Source: DAOMFB01 sp963721385
GTDB lineage: Bacteria; Acidobacteriota; Thermoanaerobaculia; UBA5066
Length of the DNA stretch: 64,000 bases
Assembly: GCA_963721385.1 (NCBI GenBank)
Contig: CAVRJB010000019.1
Coordinates: forward strand, 434,001-498,000
Direction of reading: 5' to 3'
A model generated the notes under the pieces. The model worked only from the letters and a program-made list of their open reading frames with translations. It was not told where the DNA came from and made no database searches. Within the stretch, counting starts at the first letter, position 1; every line of letters begins with the position of its first letter. Shown in pieces: positions 52,004 to 63,720 of this stretch. Made by a program: the position numbers and the translations under genes.

Positions 52004-53682
52004 GCGCCGGTCCGGCCGCGGCGCTCCGCGAGGATCGACTCGGCGGCCCGGACGCCCGCGTCCTGCGCGTCCTCGAAGAGCGGCAGGCCGCCGCAGTCGG
52101 CGTGGGCGAAGCGGACGCCCCCGAGCGGCTCGTCGGGGAGCCGCCGGACGGGGTTCGAGAGGAAGCCGGGGACGGGACGCAGCATCGCGTGTCCCCAGCG
52201 CATCACGTCGATCCGGGTGACGAGCGGGGGGAGGTCGGGGTGGGCGCGGCAGAGGTCGGCGAGGACGGCCGACGCCAGCTCCTCCCACGTCGCGCGCGTA
52301 GAGCTTCTCGCGGGCGGCCTTCGCCTCCTCGCCGGCGTACGCGTGGTACCAGGTCCAGACGGTCGGCCCGTCGTCGCGCCCCGAGGCGGGCCCCGTCTGG
52401 TGGGTCGCCACGACGTAGCCGAGCGACGGCGAGTCGTAGAGGACGTTGTCCCACGCCATCGGAAAGCCGCGCTCCTTCGGCCGGCCGGAGAGCGTCACAT
52501 TCGCGACGAGCCACGGGGCGTAGTCGAGGCCGGAGAGAAATGCCGGCGGCGCCGCGCGCCACGGGGCGAGGACCCGGGCGAGGGCGTACTTCGGGAATCG
52601 CCGCAACGGCGTCGCGCGCCTCGACGGCGACGACCTCGTCCTTCGCGGCGTCGAGGTACCGGAGGGAGACCGGGCCGCCCGGCGCCGTCCGGGGGACGAG
52701 GTCGAAGACGAGCGCTCCGGTGACGATCCGCCCCGCGGCGGACTTCGCGAGGTGGTCGACGAGCCGGCCGTTTCCCTCGGGCCAGGTCAGGAACTCGGCG
52801 GCTTCCTCGTCCGGGTCCTCTCCCGGAAGGCGCGCCGCGTGGTAGTGGAGCCCCGCCCAGGCAGAGGTCTGGCCGAGACTGCCGCCGAAATCGTCGCGGC
52901 AGCCGTACTCCACGAGCCACCTCAGCCGCTTCGACGTGAAGCCCCGTTCCGCGAGCCACGATTCCATCGGGATCCGGTCGAGCGCCACGAGGTCGGCGTC
53001 GTCCGAAGAACAGCGCGTCGGCACCGCGAACGCGCGGCGCCCCTTTGCGTCGCGGCGTGCCGCGAGCGACGCGAACCTCCTCCTCGAACCGGAAGAGCTG
53101 CGCGAGGTCGTCGGGCGAGGCGCCGGAACGCGGGTAGAGGCCCGCGTGCCACTCGTAGCCGAAGAAGAGCCTTTCCTCGGGCTCCCGGCAGAGCATCTCC
53201 TCGGCGAAGACCGGGTCGCCGTCCTCGTCGCGCCCGGTGACGGCGCCGATCTCGGTCAGAACCGCCTCGAGGGCGGCGTTCGGGTAGGCGGGGACGGGGA
53301 CGTAGTGGGCGGCCCACGGGTAACGGGAGACGGCGTTCGCGCCGGAGATCGCGGTCCCGCCCGGCTCCCGCTCCAGGTCGTAGACGCTGAAGTCGGTGTC
53401 GCCGCTCCGCGCGAGCACCCAGGCGGCCGAGAGGCCGGAGATCCCGGAGCCGAGAATCGCCGTGCCGACGCGCTCCGTCCGGACGGCGGGGCGGGCGAGG
53501 AGCTCGTCCGTCCGGAGTCGGTGGCCGAGCGCCGCGTCGGGGCCGACGATCCGGCCGGAGAAGGGGAGCGCCTTCGAGTCCTTCCGGCCGCAGGCGGCGA
53601 GCGCGGCGGCGAGGGCGGGGAGCGCGCCGGCGCCGACGAGCGAGGCGATCGCCTCGCGGCGCGTCAGTCGAATTTCTTCCAC
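52000..53682 (-). CDS. FAD-dependent amine oxidoreductase-like protein (three frameshifts)
   Basis: About 560 residues spread over frames. The N-terminus has a twin-arginine-like lipoprotein signal (LTRREAIASLVGAGALPALA with ACG after it). The FAD dinucleotide motif is AILGSGISGLSAAWVLARSG near 75, followed by DLEREPGGTA. Pieces after breaks near 53050, 52600 and 52300 read WLVEYGCRDDFGGSLGQTSA, GGPVSLRYLDAAKDEVVA, FPMAWDNVLYDSPSLGYV, ARLRPVPGF-like LRPVPGFLSNPVRRLPDEPL, and a final GVRFAHADCGGLPLFEDAQD that closes the FAD fold. The family contains amine and polyamine oxidases. GTG at 53682 overlaps the speE-like stop. Location is probably periplasmic. Confidence 0.7.
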
Positions 53683-55214
53683 TCGTGCTCGTACGTCCGG
53701 ACGAGGACCTGGTCGTTGAGGCGGTTCACCGGCGACTCCACCTTCGCGATGTCGGGGGGAAAGGTGAAGAGCGAGGCGACGGTCGCCGGGGAGATCGCCT
53801 TGAGACCCGGGATCACGGTCGACGGGACGGCGAAGGGACGCGGCGAGGCGAGGACGTAGCCCCAGACCCCGAACGACGGCACGGTCATGTGGTACGGGCG
53901 GGTCGAGAAGCCAGCGGCCTCGACCGTCGCCGCCACGATCCAGAACGAGTGGCGCGCGAAGAGCGGCGAGGTCGACTGGACCGACATCGCCCCGTCCGGG
54001 TCGAGGCGCCTCTTGACGAGCGCGTAGAAGCGCGTCGTGTAGAGCTTCCCGACGGCGTAGCTGTTCGGGTCGGGGAAGTCGACGAAGACGAGGTCGAAGA
54101 GCCCGGCTCCCTTCTCGAGCCAGACCATCGCGTCGTCGTTCACGACCGTCACCCGCGAGTCGGCCAGGGAGTGCTCGTTCTGGGCGGCGAAGAGCGGGTG
54201 CGACTTCGCGAGCGCCGTCATCTCCGGGTCGAGGTCGACGAGGGTCACCGACTCGACCGACGGGTGCTTCAGGACCTCGCGGACGGCGAGGCCGTCGCCG
54301 CCGCCGAGGACGGCGACGCGCTTCGCGTCGGGACGGAGCGCGAAGGCGGGGTGGACGAGGGCCTCGTGGTACCGGTACTCGTCGACCGACGAGAACTGGA
54401 GGTGGCCGTTCAGGAAGAGCTGGAAGCCGGCGCGGTTCCGGGTGACGACGATTCGCTGGTACGTCGACGTCTTCGCGACGACGACCTCGTCGGCGTACTG
54501 CTGCTCCTCGGCCAGGTTCGTCAGCTGGCCGGCGGACGCGAACGCGACGAGGAGGAGTCCCGTGACGAACGAGGCCCGCGCGAGGAGGCCTCCCGCGCCG
54601 CCGATCTGGTGCCGGAAGAGGTGGATCGACCAGAAGGCGACGGCGGCGTTCAGGAGCCCGAAGAGGACCGCCGTCCGGACGAGGCCGAGCCGCGGCAGGA
54701 GGAGGAGCGGGAAGAGGACCGACGCCGCGAGCGAGCCGAGGTAGTCGAACGTCAGGACCTGCGCGACGAGGTCCTTGAAGACGACCGCGTCCTTCAGGAG
54801 CCGCATCATCAGCGGAATCTCGAGCCCGACGAGGGCTCCGATCAGGAAGACGAGGCCGAAGAAGACGGGAGAGAACCAGCGGGGCGACGAGAAAGCGAAG
54901 AAGAGGACGGGCGCCGAGAGGCCGCCGACCAGCGCCACGGCGATCTCGGCCTCGACGAACCGGCGGGCGATCCCGCGTGTCAGGAAGCGCGAGAGAAACG
55001 CACCCGCGCCCATGGAGGTCAGGTAGACGCCGATGACGAGGGAGAACTGGGTGACGGAGTCGCCGAGCAGGTAGCTCGCGAGCGTCCCCGCGACGAGCTC
55101 GTAGACGAGCCCGCACGAGGCGATGACGAAGACCGTCAGGTAGACGGAGCCGACTCTCGGCTGGGGGAACCCGGCGCTCGGGTTCCCCCCTTCCCCCTCC
55201 GCGCGGGATTCCAA
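53664..55214 (-). CDS. speE: Membrane-anchored spermidine synthase-like protein
   Basis: A protein of 516 residues. The first 210 residues hold about seven membrane helices (VFVIASCGLVYELVAGTLAS, FSLVIGVYLTSMGAGAFLS, FGLVFLIGALVGLEIPL and others). The soluble C-terminal part is a polyamine synthase fold: GGGDGLAVREVLKHPS near 300 binds decarboxylated SAM, DLDPE near 325, NDDAMVWLEKG near 355 and FVDFPDPNSYAVGKLY near 370. The DFPDP segment matches the catalytic aspartate loop. Such membrane-fused enzymes sit in operons with DUF350 and DUF4178. The speD gene is 34 kb away. Confidence 0.85.
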   Translation of the reverse strand: MESRAEGEGGNPSAGFPQPRVGSVYLTVFVIASCGLVYELVAGTLASYLLGDSVTQFSLVIGVYLTSMGAGAFLSRFLTRGIARRFVEAEIAVALVGGLSAPVLFFAFSSPRWFSPVFFGLVFLIGALVGLEIPLMMRLLKDAVVFKDLVAQVLTFDYLGSLAASVLFPLLLLPRLGLVRTAVLFGLLNAAVAFWSIHLFRHQIGGAGGLLARASFVTGLLLVAFASAGQLTNLAEEQQYADEVVVAKTSTYQRIVVTRNRAGFQLFLNGHLQFSSVDEYRYHEALVHPAFALRPDAKRVAVLGGGDGLAVREVLKHPSVESVTLVDLDPEMTALAKSHPLFAAQNEHSLADSRVTVVNDDAMVWLEKGAGLFDLVFVDFPDPNSYAVGKLYTTRFYALVKRRLDPDGAMSVQSTSPLFARHSFWIVAATVEAAGFSTRPYHMTVPSFGVWGYVLASPRPFAVPSTVIPGLKAISPATVASLFTFPPDIAKVESPVNRLNDQVLVRTYEHEWKKFD

Positions 55215-55224
55215 GAGCCCCGTC

Positions 55225-55452
55225 TCAGCCGCCGGTGACGGCCGCCGCGATGATGATCGCCAGCGCGATGATGATCGAGCCGATCACGATGGCGAGCGCG
55301 ACGTTCTGGTCCTCCTCCATCTCCTTCTTCAGGGAGAAGGGGAGGACTTTCGGCAGGATCGCGAAGAACACCGCGAAGATGAAGATCCCGATGACCGAGT
55401 AGACGATCGTCGAGATGATCTGATTTCCGTGCAACGTCAACCAGTACATCAT
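55225..55452 (-). CDS. DUF350 family small membrane protein
   Basis: A protein of 75 residues, half the usual DUF350 length (about 140). One helix, GNQIISTIVYSVIGIFIFAVFFAILP, and a second, VALAIVIGSIIIALAIIIAAAV, are separated by LKKEMEEDQN. The motif EEDQNVALAIVIGSIIIALA is the DUF350 signature. A GGAGG ribosome site lies five bases before the tandem ATG ATG at 55452-55447. It starts inside the stop of the 55-residue gene. DUF350 proteins (YjfL-like) are thought to be channel-like. Confidence 0.8.
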   Translation of the reverse strand: MMYWLTLHGNQIISTIVYSVIGIFIFAVFFAILPKVLPFSLKKEMEEDQNVALAIVIGSIIIALAIIIAAAVTGG

Positions 55453-55616
55453 TTGCCTCCGCTCCAGAAGTGGTAGCTCCGATAGCCCCCCGCGTTGCGC
55501 GCGCCCGCGGGCAGGACGTTCTTCTTCGCGTTGCCCGGGTATTCCCAGCCCGTGAAGGCGGCGTACGAGTAGAGGAGGAGCAGGAATCCGCCAAGACCCT
55601 GGTAAACGCGCCTCAT
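55449..55616 (-). CDS. Short membrane protein of 55 residues
   Basis: Translated by hand from ATG at 55616: MRRVYQGLGGFLLLLYSYAA, then FTGWEYPGNAKKNVL and a YRSYHFWSGGK end. It has one hydrophobic helix, aromatic pairs (FTGWEYP, YRSYHFW) and a positively charged tail. The start overlaps the DUF4178 stop (ATGA) and its TGA overlaps the DUF350 start (ATGATG), so it is translationally locked into the operon. The length is too short for routine gene calls, but the double coupling is strong evidence that it is real. I do not recognise the family. Confidence 0.68.
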   Translation of the reverse strand: MRRVYQGLGGFLLLLYSYAAFTGWEYPGNAKKNVLPAGARNAGGYRSYHFWSGGK

Positions 55617-57691
55617 TCGTCACCTCCGTCGTCGCTGTCGCCGCCGTCCTCGCGCACCGTGCCCGCCGGCGTGAAATCGCTCTCCGACCAGCGCCGTCCC
55701 TCGAACGCCATCTTCGAGAAGCCGAGCCAGGCCGGGCCCAGCATCAGAAGGAAGAGCGTGACGATGAGCTGCCAGATTCGCGGAACGCCGCTCCGCAGCC
55801 GGACGCGGAACGACCCCGGCGCCTTTCCGGCGTCCGACTCCGGCTCCAGCCGGAGGACGTACTTTCCGGGCGGCACCTGCGAGACGAAGACCGACCGCGA
55901 CTGGCTCCCCTCGCTCCAGCTTTCGCCGCCGTCGACCCCCGAATAGCGGTCGGAGAGGAGGTAGAAGGAGCGCGCTTCGCCCGTCGTCTCGGAGATCAGG
56001 TCGGTCCCGACGCCGATCCACGTGTTCTGTGTCGGCGCCCAGATCGTCGCCTCGAGGTTCGTGCTCTTTCCGGTCTCGAACGGATCGGAGAGGAGGACGC
56101 GGCTCGCCGTCGAGGCGGCCTCGGCGGCGGCCCGGTCGGCGATCGACTTCGACGAGCTCTGCGCCTGCCAGTCGCCCTTCGGTGGCATCGTGCCGCGTTC
56201 GGCGTAGACGGCCTGCTTCGCGTCGACGAGGTCGAACGTCTTGTCGAAGACGACCTTCCTCGGGTCGCGGATCAACACGAGGAGGAAGACGAGGATCGCG
56301 AGCCCCGAGAGGAGGAACGCCGATCGCCACCAGAGCCGCGCGGTTCCCTCGTGCGGCCACGGCTGGCACGCCCCCACGCCCGTCGGGACCGGGAGCGGCT
56401 CTTTCAGCTTCAGGCCAGCTTCGATCTCGGCCTTCGGGACGTAGCGACCCTCGGTCCAGTTGACCTCGCTCTTCGCCTGCTCCTTCGAGAGCATCCGCGG
56501 CGGCGCGATGTAGTCGGCCGCCTGCGTCGTCTCGCCTTTCCGAACCGCCCAATAGAACTCGCCGAGAACGGCCTCGACGACGGCAGGGTTCCGGCCGAAG
56601 ACGCGGTAACGCCGGTCCTGGAACGGCGAACCGTGGACCGTCGGTCACGGCCGCCGGCCGCGACCGGCGCAAGGAGCGTCCAGTGCCCGTTCGACTCGGC
56701 GAGCCAGTGGTAGGCCTCGCTCTTCGTCTCCTTCAGGAGGTACTCGACCCAGAAGTAGTCGGTCCCACCCGAGCTCGTCTTCTTGAGGACGGCGCCGAGG
56801 ACGGCGTACGGGTGGCCGTTCAGCGTCCCCTCGCTCCCGAGCGGCAGCGTCGGGCGGAACGGGACCGCCGAGAGCTTCTGGAGCACCTCGAACTTCGACG
56901 GCGGGCCTTCCGCGCCCTTCTCTCGCGATCCGAGGAGCGACCCACAGTAGGTGCAGGCGATCCGGACTGTCGCGGCCGGGTCCTTGAGCTGGAGCGCGCC
57001 GCCGCAGCTCGGGCAGTTGAGCGCCTGCGCCGTCGCGCCCGCCTTCCGCTCCTTCCAGGCGGTCAGCCCCTCGATCCCCAGCTCCGCCAGCTCGACCTTT
57101 CGGCCGACGAAGAAGCCGTCGAGCCCCGGGTCGTCGCCGTAGTCGAGGGTGCCGAGCGACCCGTCCGCGCCGGAGACGTCGGCGTACCGGAAGACCGAGC
57201 CGGGAGGCGCGACGAAGGGGAGGTCTCCTTCCGCCGAGACGTACGTCGCCTGCCGGACCTCCGAGACGGTGAAGTTGCCGTAGGCGCCGAGCGGGAGCGG
57301 CCGCCCCGGTTCGAGCCCCTCCCACTCCGGCACGCGCGGCGGCGCGAGCGGGAGCATCACCCAGAAGCCCCCCTGCGCCTCGGCCAGCCAGGCGTAGCCG
57401 CCGTCGCCGAACGCGATGTGCCACTCGTCCCACGTTCCCTCGCCGGTCGAGAGCTGAAGCCGCCCGACGATCGCGAAGGGCTTGACCGACTTCGACCCGC
57501 GGCTGCGCATGCCCACCCGGAACGGGCGACGACGTCGGGACCAGCTCGGCGACGATGCCGATGTTCTCGAGGGCGACGCCCTTCCGGGCGACGGCCGCGC
57601 GGCACTGCTTGCAGACCGTGACGAGGGACGTGCCGGCGGAGAAGAGGATCTCCGCCCCGCAGTTCGGACACTGGGCCGCCCGCGCGCTCAA
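55613..57691 (-). CDS. DUF4178 protein with N-terminal zinc ribbons and C-terminal membrane helices (two frameshifts)
   Basis: About 690 residues. TTG at 57691 begins a zinc ribbon: CPNCGAEILFSAG with CKQC following. After a break near 57520 come the first DUF4178 repeat (WDEWHIAFGDGGYAWLAEAQ with GFWVMLP), a second zinc ribbon (CPSCGGALQL with CTYCG) and the second repeat (YFWVEYLLKETKSEAYHWLA with NGHWTLL). After a break near 56640 the C-terminal part follows: FYWAVRKGETTQAADYIAPP, helix LSGLAILVFLLVLI near 430 and a last helix LFLLMLGPAWLGFSK. It leads the polyamine-type operon. Function unknown; it may be a membrane sensor. Confidence 0.7.
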
Positions 57692-57831
57692 GGTGCGCGA
57701 ATCTTAATCGAGAAGGGGTCGCAGGAACGAACCGGGCAGACCGCGGCCGGGATCTCCTCCTCCTTGGCGCGCAAACTCGCTTCGCTCAGACAGTGCGCGC
57801 GGGCGTCGGAGGGCACCCGGCCCGCGGCTGT

Positions 57832-60513
<2,682 letters not shown>

Positions 60514-60621
60514 GGGACCTCCGGAAGCTCCGCAGCGCGCGGGCGTCGGGATTCTAGTGGACGGCCGGGCGTCTCTGGGGGGCCGCGGGTCCTCGATTGA
60601 TGCATCTGCTTCCCCGGGAGG

Positions 60622-61290
60622 CTACGCGGCGGGCTTCGAAAGGCGTCGGACCAGCTCCTGCCACTCGGCCTCGGTGAGCGCCTGCTGCAGGGCGTCCGAA
60701 GCCGCCACGAGCTTGTCGTCCAGCTTCGCCTGCTTGTCGCTGTATTTCGCGAGGACGGTGACGAAGTCCTCGAGCGTCGACGTCGGCTTCTCGAGGAGTG
60801 CGAAGACGTTCTTTCTTCCCGCCACCCGGTCGTCGTCGCTGTCCTTCGCGGCGCTCAGGAGGTCCTTGAGCGCCTTCTCGGCGGGCTTCCGGCGCGCCTC
60901 GTCCGGCACGACCGCCGGAAGCTCCTTCAGCGCTTGCTCGGCGAGGAGCGTGTGCGGGGGCTGCGCGGCGAGCTGCGAAACGAGCGCCTTCCACGGGTCC
61001 TTCGGCATCGACGCGCGCACGGGAAAGAGCGCCTGCACGGCGTCGAGGGAGGCCCTGGTGCGCACGTCGCGGGACTCCTGGAGGATCTGGAAGCGCTCCG
61101 CGTCGGGAGTGCCCCGCCTCAGGAACGCGAGTTTCCGGTTCGCGTCGGCTTGCCGGATCGCCTCGAGGTCCGTCTTCACCCGCGCGTCAACGGCCGGGTC
61201 GAGGCCGGCCGGCTGGCCGGTCGCTGGCGCTGCGGCCATGACGGCAAGTGCAGAGAGAGTAGCCAGGGTCAGGGTCCGGCTCCGGTTCAT
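60622..61290 (-). CDS. Secreted alpha-helical protein of unknown function
   Basis: A protein of 222 residues with signal peptide (LTLATLSALAVMAAAPATGQ). The rest is helical with charged repeats: VDARVKTDLEAIRQADANRK, FQILQESRDVRTRASLDAVQ, LAEQALKELPAVVPDEARR and DDKLVAASDALQQALTEAEW. No family is recognised. ATG at 61290 is preferred over the longer frame that starts at 62058 because the latter overlaps the barrel gene on the other strand. It is divergent from the barrel gene at 61384. Confidence 0.65.
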   Translation of the reverse strand: MNRSRTLTLATLSALAVMAAAPATGQPAGLDPAVDARVKTDLEAIRQADANRKLAFLRRGTPDAERFQILQESRDVRTRASLDAVQALFPVRASMPKDPWKALVSQLAAQPPHTLLAEQALKELPAVVPDEARRKPAEKALKDLLSAAKDSDDDRVAGRKNVFALLEKPTSTLEDFVTVLAKYSDKQAKLDDKLVAASDALQQALTEAEWQELVRRLSKPAA

Positions 61291-61383
61291 TCTGTGACCT
61301 CGCGTGCCGGATTCTATGGCACGGGAACTGAACGGAACGGCTAACATACGGCGCCCGAATCGCCCCTGAGGCAGATACCAGAG

Positions 61384-62313
61384 ATGAAACGCTCCCGCGT
61401 CCACACGGCGCTCGCGCCGTTCACACTCGCTCTGGGTCTCGGCCTTTCGGCGCCGGCGCTCGGGCAAAACCTCGAGCCGCGCGCCTACTCGCCCGCGCCC
61501 GTCGGCCTGAACTTCATCGTCGTCAGCTACGGCAACTCGCAAGGGGGCGTCGTCTTCGACCCGTCTCTCCCGTTCTCGGACGTCGCGGCGCGGATCAATT
61601 ACATTTCGCCGGGGATCTCGCGGACCTTCGGGCTCTTCGGCCGGCAGGCGAGCGCGACGCTGATCCTTCCCTACGTCTGGGGGGATGTCTCCGGAAACGT
61701 CGGCGAGACCCGCGCGTCCATCACCCGCTCCGGCCTTGGCGACCTCGCTGGCCGCTTCGCCGTGAATCTTCTCGGCGGGCCCGCGCTGACGCCCAAGGAG
61801 TTCTTCGCGCGGCCGCGGACGGCGGCACTCGGAATGAGCCTCGCCGTGACGGCTCCGACCGGCCAGTACAGCCCGGAGAAGCTGATCAACCTCGGGTCGA
61901 ACCGCTGGGCCTTCAAGCCCGAGGTCGGCGCCACGTTCCCGGCCGGAAAGTGGGACTTCGAGGCTTACGCCGGGGTCTGGATCTTCACCCCGAACGACGC
62001 GTTCTACCCGGGTGAGTCGAGGCGGACGCAGGACCCGCTCTGGACCTTCCAGGCGCACGTCGCCTACACCTTTCTCCCGGGCCTCTGGCTCGCCGTCGAC
62101 GGCACGTACTACACGGGCGGCCGCTCGACGATGGACGGCGTCCAGAGGGACGACCGGCAGTCCAACACGCGCCTCGGCCTGACGGCGTCAGTGCCCCTCA
62201 GCCGGGCGATGGCCGTGAAGGCCTCCGCCGCCAAGGGCGCGGCGGTGCGCGTCGGGCAGAACTTCACGACGCTCGCCGTCGCACTGCAGTACCGCTTCTC
62301 CGGTTGGCCGTGA
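61384..62313 (+). CDS. Phenol MetA-pathway-type outer-membrane barrel protein
   Basis: A protein of 309 residues. The signal peptide is LGLGLSAPALGQ, followed by LEPRAYSPAPVGLNFIVVSY, a standard start of the MetA-pathway outer-membrane family (PF13557-like). Barrel strands alternate (TLILPYVWGDVSGNVGE, LGMSLAVTAPTGQYSPEKLI, GVWIFTPNDAFYPGES, YTFLPGLWLAVDGTYYTGG, LGLTASVPLSRAMAVKASAA) and end FTTLAVALQYRFSGWP. The function may be transport of hydrophobic compounds, but the family is poorly tested. It precedes the TAXI protein by 34 bases. Confidence 0.8.
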   Translation: MKRSRVHTALAPFTLALGLGLSAPALGQNLEPRAYSPAPVGLNFIVVSYGNSQGGVVFDPSLPFSDVAARINYISPGISRTFGLFGRQASATLILPYVWGDVSGNVGETRASITRSGLGDLAGRFAVNLLGGPALTPKEFFARPRTAALGMSLAVTAPTGQYSPEKLINLGSNRWAFKPEVGATFPAGKWDFEAYAGVWIFTPNDAFYPGESRRTQDPLWTFQAHVAYTFLPGLWLAVDGTYYTGGRSTMDGVQRDDRQSNTRLGLTASVPLSRAMAVKASAAKGAAVRVGQNFTTLAVALQYRFSGWP

Positions 62314-62347
62314 GCGGCCGGCCTGTTCAGAATTCGCGGGCGCACCC

Positions 62348-63637
62348 GTGACACACGAGAACCCGCGAACCCCGGCCCGGCGCCTCCTTCTGGCCGCCCT
62401 TCTCGTAGCCGCACTCGTCGGCGTTCTAGCGTTCAGCCTGCTCCGCCTGGTGCCGGTCCCGCCGAAGAGCCTCGTCCTGACGACGGGGCCGGAGGGCGGG
62501 GCCTACCGCGTGCTGGGGGAGGAGTACCGCCGCGCCCTCGCTCGCGACGGGATCGACGTGAAGATCGTCACCTCTCTCGGCGACGTCGAGAACCTCAGGC
62601 GGCTCGACGACCCGCGCTCGGGCGTCGCGGCCGGCTTCGTCTCGGGCGGCCTCACGACGGCCCAGGCGTCGCCCGGCCTCGCCTCGCTCGGGACGATCTC
62701 GTGGGAGCCGCTCTGGATCTTCTGCCGCGGGCTTCCCGAGCCCCTCGAGCTTCCCGCCCTGCGCGGCAAGCGGGTCTCGATCGGCCCCGAAGGGGGCGGC
62801 ACCCGGCCGCTCATGCTCACCCTCCTCCGGGCGGAAGGGCTCGAGGACGCCGTCACGCAGCTCCCGCTGACGCCGGGCGGGGGAGGCGAGGCGCTCCTCC
62901 GAGGCGAGCTCGACTGCGCCGCCATGGCGACGGCGCCCGAGGCCCCGGTCGTCCGGAAGCTGCTCGCAGACGAGCGCATCGGCCTGGTGTCCTTTCCGCG
63001 CGCGGACGCATACGTCGCGCTCTATCCGTACCTCCGGAAAGTCGTGATCCCGCAGGGGGTCGGAAACCTGGCCGCCAACCGCCCACAGCACGACATGACA
63101 CTGATTGCGCCGATGTCCAGCCTCCTGGTGCGCGAGGATCTGCACCCGGCCATCCAGTTCCTCCTCCTGCAGGCGGCAGACCGGATCCACGGAGGCCCCG
63201 GCATCCTGCGGCGGGCGGGGCAGTTTCCGGCGCCCGAACCCGTGGACGTTCCGCTCTCGACGGCGTCGCGCTCGTTCTACAGGTCGGGCGGAAACGTCTT
63301 CCAGCGGAACCTCCCGTTCTGGCTCTGGGCACGGGTCTCGCACTGGCTCCTCGCGCTCCTCCCCGTCGCGGCGCTGTCGTATCCGGTCTTCCGGCTCCTC
63401 CCGGCCCTGTACGAATGGCTCGTTCGACGCCGGATCATCCGCTTGTACACCGAGCTGCGTCTCCTCGAGGCGCGCTTCGACAAGGGCGATGACGGGGCGG
63501 CGCTCGGGAAGGAGCTCGATCGGCTCGAGGAGAGGGTGAATACGGCGCGAGTCCCGGCGCTCCAGGCCCCGATGCTCTACACGCTCAGGCAGCACGTCGC
63601 GCTCGTGCGCGAGCGGTTCGCGCGGAGCGGCCGCTGA
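62348..63637 (+). CDS. TAXI-family TRAP-type solute-binding protein with membrane-anchored ends
   Basis: A protein of 429 residues. An N-terminal helix (LLLAALLVAALVGVLAFSLL) is followed by the TAXI binding fold: LTTGPEGGAYRVLGEEYRRA near 35, VTSLGDVENLRRLDDP, SIGPEGGGTRPLMLTLLRA near 140, GELDCAAMATAPEAP near 185, PIAPMSSLLVREDLHPA-like segment near 255. A second hydrophobic stretch LLALLPVAALSYPVFRLLPA near 340 and a basic, coiled tail follow. Usual TAXI proteins end before this. GTG at 62348 is the only start near the signal. No TRAP permease gene lies within the window. Confidence 0.82.
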   Translation: MTHENPRTPARRLLLAALLVAALVGVLAFSLLRLVPVPPKSLVLTTGPEGGAYRVLGEEYRRALARDGIDVKIVTSLGDVENLRRLDDPRSGVAAGFVSGGLTTAQASPGLASLGTISWEPLWIFCRGLPEPLELPALRGKRVSIGPEGGGTRPLMLTLLRAEGLEDAVTQLPLTPGGGGEALLRGELDCAAMATAPEAPVVRKLLADERIGLVSFPRADAYVALYPYLRKVVIPQGVGNLAANRPQHDMTLIAPMSSLLVREDLHPAIQFLLLQAADRIHGGPGILRRAGQFPAPEPVDVPLSTASRSFYRSGGNVFQRNLPFWLWARVSHWLLALLPVAALSYPVFRLLPALYEWLVRRRIIRLYTELRLLEARFDKGDDGAALGKELDRLEERVNTARVPALQAPMLYTLRQHVALVRERFARSGR

Positions 63638-63720
63638 GATCCGGAAACCTCCGGAATGCGGCCCGACACGCCGGAAATCGCCGGGAGCCCCCTCGACGTT
63701 TTCTGCCGGCTCTGGAAAAA

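Noticed and set aside
53685..55238. Open frame on the plus strand opposite the membrane SpeE gene
   Set aside because: The product is a run of charged residues (Glu/Asp/Arg) without hydrophobic core; the minus strand carries a complete enzyme.
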